The translations under genes and the position numbers were made by a program. From Liriodendron chinense (lineage: Eukaryota > Streptophyta > Magnoliopsida > Magnoliales > Magnoliaceae), in the NCBI GenBank assembly GCA_003013855.2, contig ML058505.1, forward strand, positions 1,302,001-1,366,000: DNA of 64,000 bases, in the 5' to 3' direction. The notes beneath the pieces were generated by a model. That model searched no databases. It saw nothing but the letters and a program-made list of their open reading frames with translations, and was not told where the DNA came from. Every line of letters starts with the position of its first letter. Position 1 is the stretch's first letter. Below are positions 12,422 through 21,958 of this stretch, piece by piece.

Positions 12422-14052
12422 CTCTACATCGCATCATGTATCATTACTTAGCTATGATCTTAAGTATTGGCACTAATCATCAGAATTTCTACTGGTTATT
12501 CAAACTTTTAAGTTTATAAAAGTATGCAATCCATCTTATAAGGGATCTGAAAGCCTACATACCTGTATGGGTGGTGCAGATCAATCAAGTTTTCTAAATA
12601 AAATGAAAATCATGCTTTTACGACTATCTATTTGTATAACCTACAACCCACCATTATGGGTTTATGCATCATTTAGGGAAATAATAAAACTCCCACTTAG
12701 GTTATGCACAACCTTGGGATTTGAAATCTATATTCTAATGAAATGATGACTTAATTTTAATCATATAAAAATTAAAGTCAAAATGAATATATCATTAGAT
12801 TAAAGAAAACAATCATGTCCATTGAACGAATAAGAGAAGTTCTATGATTAAAGGACAATATAATCACCCCATTGATCGTGTCCATTCATGATGGATCCGA
12901 TCATTACTATTAATGTTCACCATTGATGATGGATCCTCTCATCAATGTTGATCATCATAGTTGATGATGGTTCCGTTCATTTGTGGACCCGTGATCAATA
13001 GTGATCGTATGGATATATACTTGATCTTCATTCATTTGCATACACATATTTGATAATGCATGCACATATACATTAAGTAATCAAAAGATATTTTGAGACT
13101 AAACAAATCCATAATTTAAATCATATGCTTTCATTTTAATACATACATCGATCATCAGATTAATTTAGATCTAGACCGTTAATCACAAAAACGGACCATA
13201 CCATCAGTTAGATCTTGCCGAAAAACCCCAAGTCGCTTCCCTTTACTTGGTCTAAATCAGTCCAGAAATGGCTGATTAATGGCCCTTATACAAGATTAAT
13301 CTTGATATTAAGTGATTTGGGCTTCTTAGTCCGGCCCATCTCTATTTGTGCTTAATATATGATGGTGATTTTAGGTTATCCATCTACATATGGATGTCCA
13401 ATGATGGTCCTTTTTTGTTTTATTGGTCCTTACATATTAGCCTTCTCTTTTATATGGGACAGGCCTACAATTCTATGAATTAGGCCCAACTAAAAAAAAA
13501 TAGGCCCATTAGCCCAACCATCAGGCCATGGCCCAATATTCTTAAGCCATGGCCCAAAAGGATAGGCCCATATCCAATATCCTTAAGCCATGGTCCGATA
13601 AGAAAAGGTCCATGTCCTTTTGAAAAGGCCAAGCCCAAAAGGGCTATTTTCAAGTTAGGTCTAAAAAGGCTTATTTTTCTCAAGTGATAGCCCAAAAGAA
13701 TAGGCTCTTTTCCAAAAGGCCTATTGCCAAGCCAAGCCAAAAGGAAGGCCCAATTCCTTTTTCTTTTTCATTTTTCAAGTCAGGCCCAAAAGGCCCATTT
13801 TTCTCAACTCCAACCCAGGCCCATAAAGGCCCAATCTCTCTTTCTTCTTCCAGATTAGGGTTTTGTAGAAACCCATCAATGGCTGCTTCCATTGATGTGA
13901 TAGATCCGGCTGGGGCAGCGGCGAATAGCACATGCCCCATCATCATCATCGGCGGCTGATGTCGACGGCCAGAGGCGGCAGCGGTGGCGGCGGCGGTCGG
14001 TTCTGTTGCTGCTGCTGCTGTTGCGGCGGCGCGGTGGCAGGGCTGGGCAATC

Positions 14053-14098
<46 letters not shown>

Positions 14099-14990
14099 TT
14101 GAAAGAGAGAGATGGAGGTTTTTTTGGGCGGCGGGGCTATCACGGTTTCCGCAGACAGCGGCGGCGGCCATGGAAGCTGCTGCCATGAACGGTCATGGCT
14201 GCCGCTCCTACTGGTGGTGGCGGCGGCGGCTTGCATTGCTGTTGGCGGCGGCGGCCATGGCTGCCGCTGCTGCTTTCTGCGGGCGGTCAGGAGAAAAAGA
14301 TGGCCATGGTGTGCAGTGGTCAGGAGAGAGAGATGGTGGCCATGGCTGCCTTAGATCATGCAATGGTGGCTGGCGCTGTGTTAGAGATCAAAGCCATCCG
14401 TCCGTTAGGTGGGTCCCCATTTTAAATGGTTGGGATTAGATCCTATAAGCCGATCATTGGGGCCTTCAACCTTGTGATTGAAACCATTGATGTGATGGGC
14501 TCCTTCATGGCTATTTGGTGGCCATTTGATCTTGGGGTCAGGATCTATCTATGATAATTCATCCATGCTAGTATCCATTTGATCTATTGTTTTGGATCTT
14601 GAACCATTCACTTGTATGGTTGATTTGGACCCACATGTACCGTATCAATGGACGGTTGTATAAAGAACTACTAATGATCCATATTCAATATATAGACCTT
14701 TTATAAAATTGCTTTATCTGTCTTGTGACAGTGGCCCTGACCCATAAGAATCTGGTCTTAATCGTAAAATTCTAATTCCTTTAAATTAATTAATTAATAA
14801 TCTTAATTTTATTAATCTCCATACCTCAGAGATAAATAAAATGAGATTTGACAGAAAGGAATATTAATAAGATGATGATCGTATGTATTTATTAAAATGA
14901 AATAAAACTATAATTTATAATTCTCAGATTAGGGCCACTTACCTCGATTGCGATTATATCCTCTTTAAATCGGAGATCCACCGTTCAATG
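12422..14990 (-). other. Long (2.6 kb) Copia leader with GGCCCA cluster and simple repeats
   Basis: No gag-like frame lies between the primer site and the gag ATG. The stretch holds an AT-rich part (12422-13400), a dense cluster of GGCCCA/AGCCCA motifs (about 13470-13850), a GGC/GCT-rich triplet region (about 13960-14280) and a (GA)n run (about 14056-14095). Apparent reading frames at 13480-14440 come from these simple repeats. Most plant Copia leaders are much shorter, so some of this may be captured sequence. Confidence 0.6.
14056..14095. repeat. (GA)n microsatellite
   Basis: About 20 GA units in the Copia leader. Confidence 0.93.
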
Positions 14991-15002
14991 GCTCTGATAC
15001 CA
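14991..15002 (-). other. Primer binding site, initiator tRNA-Met
   Basis: The minus strand reads TGGTATCAGAGC two bases after the 5' LTR. This is the classic plant Copia primer site, complementary to the 3' end of tRNA-iMet. Confidence 0.93.
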
Positions 15003-15003
15003 C

Positions 15004-15497
15004 TGTTAGAAATTGCGGAAGTGTGGGCCACCAGGATCTGACGGTCTACACGATGAGAAGCTTCGCAAAGCCGAGGATTTGTGGTGGATCCAGCGATCCG
15101 CCTATTTGCTACAGGAGCAAGTGGGTCTGATCACACTTCTGATCCTACGGTGAAGATGGTCCCCGGATCAGATCTATGGTTCAGATCTGATGGATGGACC
15201 AGATAAACTCTATATGCCTATGCCTCTCTTTTCTCTCCGTATATCACTTATACGTTTTCTCTTCCTTGTGTCTTTGATAACGGAAGGAGTCCTCTTATAA
15301 ATAGAGGGAAAAGAGATAAGGGATGAGATGAGATAAGGTTGGTTTAACCTTATCTTATCCCATCTCATCTTCTTCCGAGGTTTAAATTTCTTATTAGAAA
15401 TTCAAATTCTCGGGAGAAGGAGGATGCGGGAACATCCTTATGGGCCCCACCCACAAGTGGTTGTCCACAAGTGGGCCCCATGGGTCCACAATCAACA
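15004..15497 (-). repeat. 5' LTR of the Copia element
   Basis: 494 bp, TGTTAG...CAACA as read on the plus strand. A TATA-like core (TTATAAAT, 15295-15302; the minus strand also reads TATTTATA) could start element RNA running towards gag. Any read-out would also run into the second part of the ACA gene. Confidence 0.95.
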
Positions 15498-15502
15498 GAC
15501 AC
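15498..15502. repeat. Target-site duplication GACAC (right copy)
   Basis: Exact repeat of 6748-6752. It encodes part of Ser-Val in the ACA frame, so deleting the element plus one copy restores the frame. Confidence 0.96.
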
Positions 15503-16553
15503 TCAAACCAATTTTTCCTATATAGGAAGTCAGCTTGTTGAGGCGATCTTGCAATGGTGTCTGCTCATTTGTGTCACGGCTTATTGAGCTCATCATCTCC
15601 CCCCACGTTGTGTTTATGCCAACGGATGTGACAAGCATCTCGGCATACCCGTCGACCACCTTGGTACTAGACAATAGGAATGGGTTCTTGATTTTGTCGA
15701 CATTCACATGATCGCTTTCGCCTGTCATGCTCGATTCATCTATTTGTAAGGAATGGCCGTTCAAGAACAAGCCATCGGCGGGAATCTGATCGCCGATCTT
15801 TAAGCACACAACGTCGCCCACCACCACGTCAAAGATGGAGATCTTTTGCCTCCGGCCATCTCTCATGACATCGATTGCAATGTCATTGCTCTTGTCAGAG
15901 AGCTTGTCAAATTGCCTTGCCTGACGGAAATTACTAACAGCAGAGACAAGCACGATGAGAAAGATGGCGATGAATATACTTCCGCCATCGTACCACCCTT
16001 CTTTCAAGCCATGCTCTTTGATACCGAAGGCGAGTGAGAGCCCAGCACAACCAAGAAGGATCAGAATCATGTGGTCTTTGAAGGCTTCTAGCACGAAGGA
16101 TAAGAAGCCTTTAGGAAGCTTCTTGAGATATGTGTTCGAACCGAAAACATCACGTCGGCGATGGAGATGTTTGACGTCGCCTTGGATTCCTTTCTCAGCA
16201 TGGGATTCCAAAGAACCCACTATTCCTTCAACCCCTCCGAACTGGCTGAGGGAATCGAAGTCCTTCCCTTTCACAATCTTAGTCAGGCTCTCTTGGTCTA
16301 AACCAGAGAAGCACACACTACTTTCATGAACATTGTTGACACAATCGACATTGATGGTAACGCAAGCCTGGTTGGATGAGATCTTAGAAAAAAGGTGATT
16401 ATTGGTGGCTTTCGTCTTCTTAGACAAGATCTCTTCAGCAAGAGAAAGCATAGCTCTGAAAGAAAAGATGGAAGCACAAGCAATACGCCATATTTTATGG
16501 GAGGATTTTCTAACGTTGAGCAAGAACATAGAATAATCTGTTGGAGTTGACAT
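15498..16553 (-). CDS. ACA: Autoinhibited Ca2+-ATPase (ACA), N-terminal third; gene interrupted
   Basis: The first 352 codons run from the ATG at 16553 to the GACAC duplication. The N-terminus (about 1-60) holds a basic and aromatic stretch (RKSSHKIWRIACASIFSF), the expected site of the calmodulin-binding autoinhibitory helix in plant IIB pumps. Membrane segments 1 and 2 lie at about 153-176 and 190-207. The actuator domain has TGES at 277-280. The frame ends RLNKLTSYIGKIGLSV, entering segment 3, and the other part resumes with ATLVLIVLL. 352 plus 677 codons give about 1029 residues, the usual size of the family. Past the duplication the LTR adds Cys and a stop. An aberrant transcript could therefore encode only the regulatory tail, segments 1-2 and the actuator domain. 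No intron is visible. Confidence 0.95.
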
Positions 16554-16602
16554 TGAGATAATCAGACAGCTTAAACAGCAATAGTACTCAAGTTCTATGG
16601 AT

Positions 16603-16860
16603 GGGAGGGAGGGACGAGGGAGGGATACTTTCTTTCTTACAGTTGGAAAGACAAAGGGAGGGAGGGATACCTTCTTTCTTACCGTTGAAAAAACAGTGGG
16701 AAGGAGGGAGATTTTTCTTTCTTACCGTTGAAAAAACAGAGGGAGGGATGGAGATATTTTCTTTTCTATAGTTGAAAAGACAGGAGGAGGAAGTGAGAGG
16801 AAGAGATTTTCTTTCTCAACCGTTGAAAAGACGTACGGAAGGAGGGGGATCTTCTTTCAG
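16603..16860. repeat. Degenerate minisatellite upstream of the ACA start
   Basis: Five to six tandem units of about 42-52 bp each combine a GGGAGGGAGGGA block, a CTTTCTTACCGTTG block and a short A-rich block. On the gene strand this is an alternating polypyrimidine and CAACGGTAAG pattern. It lies 50-310 bp upstream of the ATG, probably in the 5' UTR or core promoter. Confidence 0.85.
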
Positions 16861-16900
16861 AGAGAGGTATGTGAGGTAGAGTCAGGAGGAGCTATCTCTT

Positions 16901-16907
16901 CTTATAG
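16901..16907 (-). promoter_or_regulatory. Possible TATA box of the ACA gene
   Basis: The minus strand reads CTATAAG about 350 bp before the ATG. If used, the start of transcription would fall near 16870 and the minisatellite would lie in the 5' UTR. Weak motif evidence only. Confidence 0.35.
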
Positions 16908-17029
16908 ATGGAGGGCGGGTATCAAACTTCTGGAAATTGTTCCGTTGGTGGTGAAGCTTCATGGAACTAGTACACACTCTGCAATAATTAAGGCCTGTTT
17001 GCAAGAAATCGGATAGCGTCCTGAGTTAC

Positions 17030-17300
17030 TCCGTACGCTCTCCTCGTACTGAGTAAACTCAGTTGAGCCCACTGTAAATGTATGTAGTTTATCTACACTG
17101 TCCACCCAAAACTTACGTGGCCCCGAGAATTTTTTAACAGTACAGGTTCAATTCACATCATTTCTTGTGGTGTGGTCTACTTAATCTTTTCATATGCTTC
17201 ATTTTTTTTTTCTCAAGCCATAAATTCATCTATTAAAATGGATGGATGAAATACAAAAATCACGGTGGACCCACAGAGTTTACTCATGAGTTACTCGCAA
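17030..17300. mobile_element. Fold-back element, short copy
   Basis: The outer ends GAGTAAACTC... and ...GAGTTTACTC are inverted copies. Inside are the family blocks for 'CACTGTAAATGTATG', 'GTGTGGTCTACTTAAT' and 'ATGGATGGATGAA'. Boundaries are approximate. Confidence 0.6.
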
Positions 17301-17344
17301 TCCGCTTCCTGTTTGCAATTGCAATCCGCTTCCTGTTTGCAATT
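17297..17344. repeat. Two tandem 24 bp units
   Basis: GCAATCCGCTTCCTGTTTGC plus four more bases occurs twice head to tail, directly after the preceding fold-back element. Confidence 0.85.
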
Positions 17345-17754
17345 GTGTAATTACATGATGTATTTTCTCTCACATCAATAAATGCATATACCTGAGGAGG
17401 ACTTGGGGCCGTTTGTTAAATATGAAGTCTAAACCCTGAATCTGGAATCTGAAGCCTGAATTTGAAATCTGTATATGAAGTCTAAAAACTTATTTGGTAA
17501 TTGTTGCCAAAGTTTGAAAATTAAGTGTTTAATATGAAACAATTTGTTTGTTAACAAACGTCTGAAATGGTCAAAATTTGTTCACTTCACATATTTACCT
17601 CTATCTTTTGTTTGGAGATATTATGCATTATGAAGGGTTTTTTTTATTAAACGAAAATAAAATTATTAAGTTAACATCCATTTAATTCAAATAAACTAAA
17701 GTACTCAATATAAAATCAAAATATCATTTTCCATAAAAACATATAAAAAAACAA

Positions 17755-18240
17755 CCAGTATCGAACATTACGGTATGGCCCACATGGATGATATTTTGTA
17801 TATCCATGCCATCCATCCGTTTCTCCAACCAATTTGAGGACATTGGACAAAAAATTATGCATATCCAATGGATTGTACCATTGAAAACAGTGGTGATTGA
17901 GTGTCCCACAATTAGAAATTTCAAAGAGCCCATTGTAAGGTTAAGGGTAATGTTGTTTTGTAATCCAAGCCGTTGATAATGTCAAGAAGATCTAGATGAA
18001 GAGAAAATATAAAGATTAGCTTGATCCAAAACTTTTACGGGCCCTAAAAAGTTTTTAGTAGTCTTCCATATTGTTTCAATGGTAGGTGTCATTATCACCA
18101 CTGCTTCCTTTAGTATGGTCGACTTGAGTCATGGACTTGCCTAATTTTTTTAGATCATGCTGTAAAATGATCTGAGAAGAGATGAACAACATGGAAAATT
18201 CTTACATCACGATGGGCCTCACAAAGTCATACCTAACGTC
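17755..18240. mobile_element. Fold-back element
   Basis: A left arm with GGCCCACATGGATGATA and CCATCCATCC and a right arm ending CATCACGATGGGCCTCAC are inverted copies around the family centre GATTAGCTTGATCCAAAAC. Boundaries are approximate; no target duplication seen. Confidence 0.65.
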
Positions 18241-18288
18241 CAGGCGGTGGAAGATGCAACCTGCTTCTTCCAGGCGGTGGAGGACGCA

Positions 18289-18832
18289 GATTAGCTACTG
18301 ACAAGTTGAGTAGCCATCTCGGTACTGAAGTGACGTCACCAACTTTTGTGGGCCCCATTGTGATGTATGTGTTGTATCCACACCGTCCATCAAGTTGGAG
18401 AGATCATTTTAGGGCAAGATCTAAAGAATGAGGAAGATCCAAATCTCAAATGGATCTCACCAAAGAAAACAGTGGGGATTGATCTCCTATCATTAAAAAC
18501 TTCTTGGAGCCACATAAGTTTTTGATCAAGCTGATATTTGTGTTTACCCTTCTTCCATGTCTATGTGAACTTATGAACAGGTTGGATTTCAAATAAACAT
18601 TATGGTGAGCCTTAGGAAGGTTTCAACGGTCATGTCACTGTCCCCACTATTTTCTTTGGTGGGGTCCACTTGATCTTTGGATCTGCCTCAATCTTTGTCT
18701 CATTCCCTAAAATGTTCTCTCCAAATGGATGGATGATGTAGATACAACACATACATTACAGTGAGCCCCACATAAGTTGGTGACGTCACTTCAGTAGCGA
18801 GATGGCTACTCAACCTATCGGTAGCTAATCCA
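18289..18832. mobile_element. Fold-back element with well-kept terminal inverted repeats
   Basis: The left end GATTAGCTACTGACAAGTTG and the right end (...TATCGGTAGCTAATC) are inverted copies, and complementarity runs for well over 50 bp inward with few changes. Both arms carry TGACGTCA (18331-18338 and 18781-18788). Total length is about 540 bp. No matching target duplication was seen. Confidence 0.85.
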
Positions 18833-18864
18833 TGTCTGGCGGTGGAAGGATGCAATCGGACGCC

Positions 18865-19245
18865 ACCCCGTCCATCCGTTTTGGGAGCTCATTTTAGGAC
18901 ATGAGAACAAAAATGAACCGGATCCAAGACTCATGGGCCGAAAACGTGAGGATTGAACGCCCACAGTTGAAATATTTGTGGAGCCACAGGAGTTTCGAAT
19001 CAGGATAATATTTGTGTTTCCAGTTCATTCCAGTAGTAGTGACGTTATGAACGATATGAATGTCATATAAACATCACTGTGGACTCTTGGGAGGTTTCAA
19101 CAGTAGTAATTTCCCTACCCACCTTTTCCTTTAGTGAGGCCCACTTGAATCTTGGATCCGGCTCATTTTTTGTTTCATGTCCTAAAATGAGCTCCCAAAA
19201 CGGATGGATTTATCAGAAACATCACTGGGGACCCCACTTAAGTTC
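18865..19245. mobile_element. Fold-back element
   Basis: Arms with CCGTCCATCCGTTTTGGGAG and CTCCCAAAACGGATGG are exact inverted copies around a centre with the family's GATAATATTTGTGTT block. Approximate boundaries. Confidence 0.7.
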
Positions 19246-19364
19246 CCATCACAGGAACTTCTTACACAAGGTTTTCGCAAGAAATCCACTACAATCCAGT
19301 TTGTTGATGGGTTCTCGATGTACGGATTTCCTGCCAAAGGCAATTTCGCGTCGGATTGCTAGGT

Positions 19365-19800
19365 GGGCCACTGTGATGTTTGTGAGAAATCCACCCTTGT
19401 CATCCATTTTTTCTATATAAATTTAGGACTTTTAACAAAAATGAGGTGGATCCAGAGCTCAAGTGGGCCACAAAGAGACGGAAAACTAGGGAAAGAGTTT
19501 TCTACCGTTGAAATCTTCCTGGCCTCACCTTGTTATTTATAGGCCATCCAAACCGTTTATAAGTTCGTTCACACTAGGATGAAATGAAAACACCAAAATC
19601 ATATCATGATATGAAACTTTTGTGGCTATACAAATATTCCAATGGTGGTTAGTAATCCCTACTATTTCCTCTAGTGTAGCACACTTGAGTTTTGGATATG
19701 TCTAATTTTTTATCCAATGTCCTAATTTTAATTCAAAAAATGGATGAACAGCGTGGATAAAACACATATATCATGACGGGGCACACATAGCATTGCCTAG
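19365..19800. mobile_element. Fold-back element
   Basis: Left arm GGTGGGCCACTGTGATG and right arm CATCATGACGGGGCACAC-like sequence, with CTCAAGTGGGCCAC and its inverted partner (CACACTTGAG) inside. Approximate boundaries. Confidence 0.65.
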
Positions 19801-19879
19801 TAGCTCACTCTTTTATGAGTGCGAGTTGGCAATCTGCATGGGATCCATAGAAGATGGTGGAGGTGGGAGGCGAATGTCC

Positions 19880-20330
19880 CTGTTGGGCCTACATGATGTA
19901 TATGTTTCATCCATACCATCCATTCATTTTTTTTCATATCATTTTGGGCCATAAGACAAAAAAAAGAGACAGACGTAAGTCTCAAGTGGGCCACGCTATA
20001 GGAAATAGTAGAAATTGGGTGCCTACCATTGAAAACTTCTTAGGGCCGCAGAAGGCTCTGATCAATCTGGTATTTGTGTTGTCCCTTCATCCACGTATGT
20101 GTGACCTTATGAAGAGGTTTGATTGGAAATAAACCTCATATTAGACCCTAAGAAGGTTTCAACAGTAATCATTCAATTCCCACCGATTTCTATGGTGTGG
20201 TTCACTTGAGCTTTATATGTGCCTCATTTTTGGGCTCATGCTCTAGAATGATCTGAAAAAGTTGCTGGACGGTGTTGATCTAATACATAAATCATGATGG
20301 GGCCAGAGAAGTTGCACATGTTAAATGTTG
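19880..20330. mobile_element. Fold-back element
   Basis: Left arm GGGCCTACATGATGTATATG and right arm ATCATGATGGGGCCAG. The inner pair CTCAAGTGGGCCAC / GTGGTTCACTTGAG and the centre GTATTTGTGTTGTCCC follow the family plan. Approximate boundaries. Confidence 0.7.
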
Positions 20331-20624
20331 GGTTATATATTACGCAATGGTGAGAAAATTCTCCGTAGCAATTGTGAGAGGGTAATTTTGAAAGCAAATT
20401 TATTTATTTTATAGAAAATTCACGGAGTGCATTCCATATTCACCATTAAGCTAGACCTCTGTTGCCGAAAAAAATCAATGGATAATCACGGAGCGCTTTT
20501 TGAATTCGGCGTTAACAAACAACACTTATAAAAATTATTTTCTCAATTTCTCATTAAGTAACTATTTTAATTGTTAACAAACAGGCCCTTCCTTTCATGA
20601 CATAACACAGAATTAAGAGCCAAA

Positions 20625-20910
20625 ACTTCATGGGCCCCGCCATGAAATATGTGTATTATTCATGCCATCCATTCATTAGTAGATATCATTTTATGGTATG
20701 GGCCTAAAAATGAGGCAGATTAATCCGCACTACGAAAAAACATAGTGGGAATTGAACGTAACCATTTAAATGTTCTTCCTGAGATGTGGTCCACTTGAGC
20801 TTTGGATCCGTGTCATTTTTTGAGGCATTCCTTAAAATGATATGGCCAAATGAATGGACGGCATGACTAAAACATGTACATCATAGTGGGATCCACAAAG
20901 TCCCCTCTTG
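20625..20910. mobile_element. Fold-back element, internally shortened
   Basis: Left arm TTCATGGGCCCCGCCATG and right arm CATCATAGTGGGATCC. The usual central block is missing, so the two arms nearly meet. Approximate boundaries. Confidence 0.65.
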
Positions 20911-21126
20911 TTTTCCATATCAAAAAGTTGTTGTCACGGCGGTACAACCACCAAGTACCCTTGGTAAATAAGAAATGCAGAAAAAGTTAAAATACACTAC
21001 GTGGACGGCCCATACACTACGTGGATGGCCCATTCTTTGACAGTTGGGATTGATGGCTGGTGGAAATGTTTCAGTGTAGATTCCGGGTTTCATTAACGTC
21101 GGTACGAAAGTAGTTGGCCTTAGGGA

Positions 21127-21610
21127 CGCGGATTGCATCCTGCCCTCGCTGGGCAGACCTGCGGAGGGGCCCACCATGATGCATCTGTTTATCCACTTCG
21201 TCCATCCATTTTATAAGATCATTTAAAGGTAAGACTTTAAAAAGGAGGAAGATCCAATGCTCAAGTGGGCCACACCAAATAGTGATCTGAACTTGATGAC
21301 ATCATCACTACAGTAGTGCGACGTCATCAGGTTTCACTCCCTATTTGGTGTGGCCCACTTGAGCATTAGATTTGCCTCATTTTTTAGCCCATATCTGAGC
21401 ATGACCTTATAAAATGGATGAATGGATTGGATAAATGGATGCATCATGGTGGGCCCCTCCACAGGTCTGCCCGAATGGATTACCGTCCCGAGCAGGGCAG
21501 GACGCAATCCGATCTTATAAAATGGATGGATGAAGTGGATAAACGGATGCATCACAGTGGGCCCCTTCAAAGGTCTGCCCGGGCGGGGTTAGGACGCAAT
21601 CTACGTCCTG
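21127..21610. mobile_element. Fold-back element with duplicated right arm
   Basis: The left end GCGGATTGCATCCTGCCC pairs with GGGCAGGACGCAATCC (about 21495-21512). The right arm is then repeated (21513-21600), ending AGGACGCAATC. The centre holds a second palindrome, GATGACATCATCACTAC / AGTAGTGCGACGTCATC (about 21295-21329). Confidence 0.75.
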
Positions 21611-21654
21611 GCCTAAGGCGGTTGGGTACGGCAAAGGCGGATTTCCTACGAGTT

Positions 21655-21836
21655 GAGGAAAGTTCCTGCGATCTGAAGCTACATGGGGCCACTCCGTCCA
21701 TCCCTTTTTTCAGCTTATTTTAGACAAAGAATAAAAATTGAGGAGGATCTAAAACTCAAGTGACCCACAAGAGAGAAAAGGTGGGGATTGAATGACATAG
21801 CGTTGAAACATTCATAGGGCCACAAGAGTTATGAAA
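21655..21836. mobile_element. Left part of a fold-back element split by a nested LTR insertion
   Basis: It begins near AGTTCCTGCGATCTGAAGC and stops at 21836, where an LTR starts. Its inverted partner (GCTTCTGAATGCAGGAACTT) lies at about 31118-31137, with the rest of the right part from 30857. One element was thus opened by the insertion of 21837-30856. Confidence 0.75.
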
Positions 21837-21958
21837 TGTTGAGCTCTTAATTTATACATATTCTAACCCCATTGCATCATATTTTATGCATGATTTCTAT
21901 GTTTGAAAGACCATCTAATGCATGTTTTGTGATTGTAGGAATGAAAGAGAGACTTCAC
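21837..21958 (+). repeat. Lone plus-strand LTR, first part
   Basis: It starts TGTTGAGCTCTTAATTTATA, the same start as the LTR at 49910. It is cut at 21958 by the minus-strand element 21959-29643 and continues at 29644. No internal region or partner LTR is visible, so it appears to be a solo LTR. Its own flanks (TGAAA and TGTGT) do not match. Confidence 0.8.

Larger units (their letters stand above)
6753..15497 (-). mobile_element. Ty1/Copia LTR retrotransposon inserted in the ACA coding sequence
   Basis: The 8745 bp element has two 494 bp LTRs that start TGTTAG and end CAACA, a GACAC target duplication, a tRNA-iMet primer site next to the right LTR and a polypurine tract next to the left LTR. 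Its genes read on the minus strand, the same direction as the ACA gene. Order in transcription: 5' LTR (15004-15497), primer site, a 2.6 kb leader, gag-protease-integrase-RT-RNase H, about 1.2 kb of 3' non-coding sequence, polypurine tract, 3' LTR. I counted about 6 differences between the LTRs (near 98.8% identity), so it is the youngest full element here. I could not assign a Copia lineage with confidence. Confidence 0.96.

Noticed and set aside
13480..14440. Possible proteins of 90-170 residues on both strands.
   Set aside because: Composition (Ala, Ser-Leu and Arg-Glu runs) reflects GGC/GCT and GA repeats in the Copia leader.
6753..15497. The Copia element read as a large intron of the ACA gene.
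   Set aside because: Its edges are TG...CA with LTRs and an exact 5 bp target duplication, not GT...AG. The LTR adds a stop to the upstream frame.
17407..20590. A 3.2 kb hAT-like element bounded by GGGCCGTTTGTTAA and TTAACAAACAGGCCC.
   Set aside because: The ends are suggestive, but I see no matching 8 bp duplication, and the interior is full of other elements.
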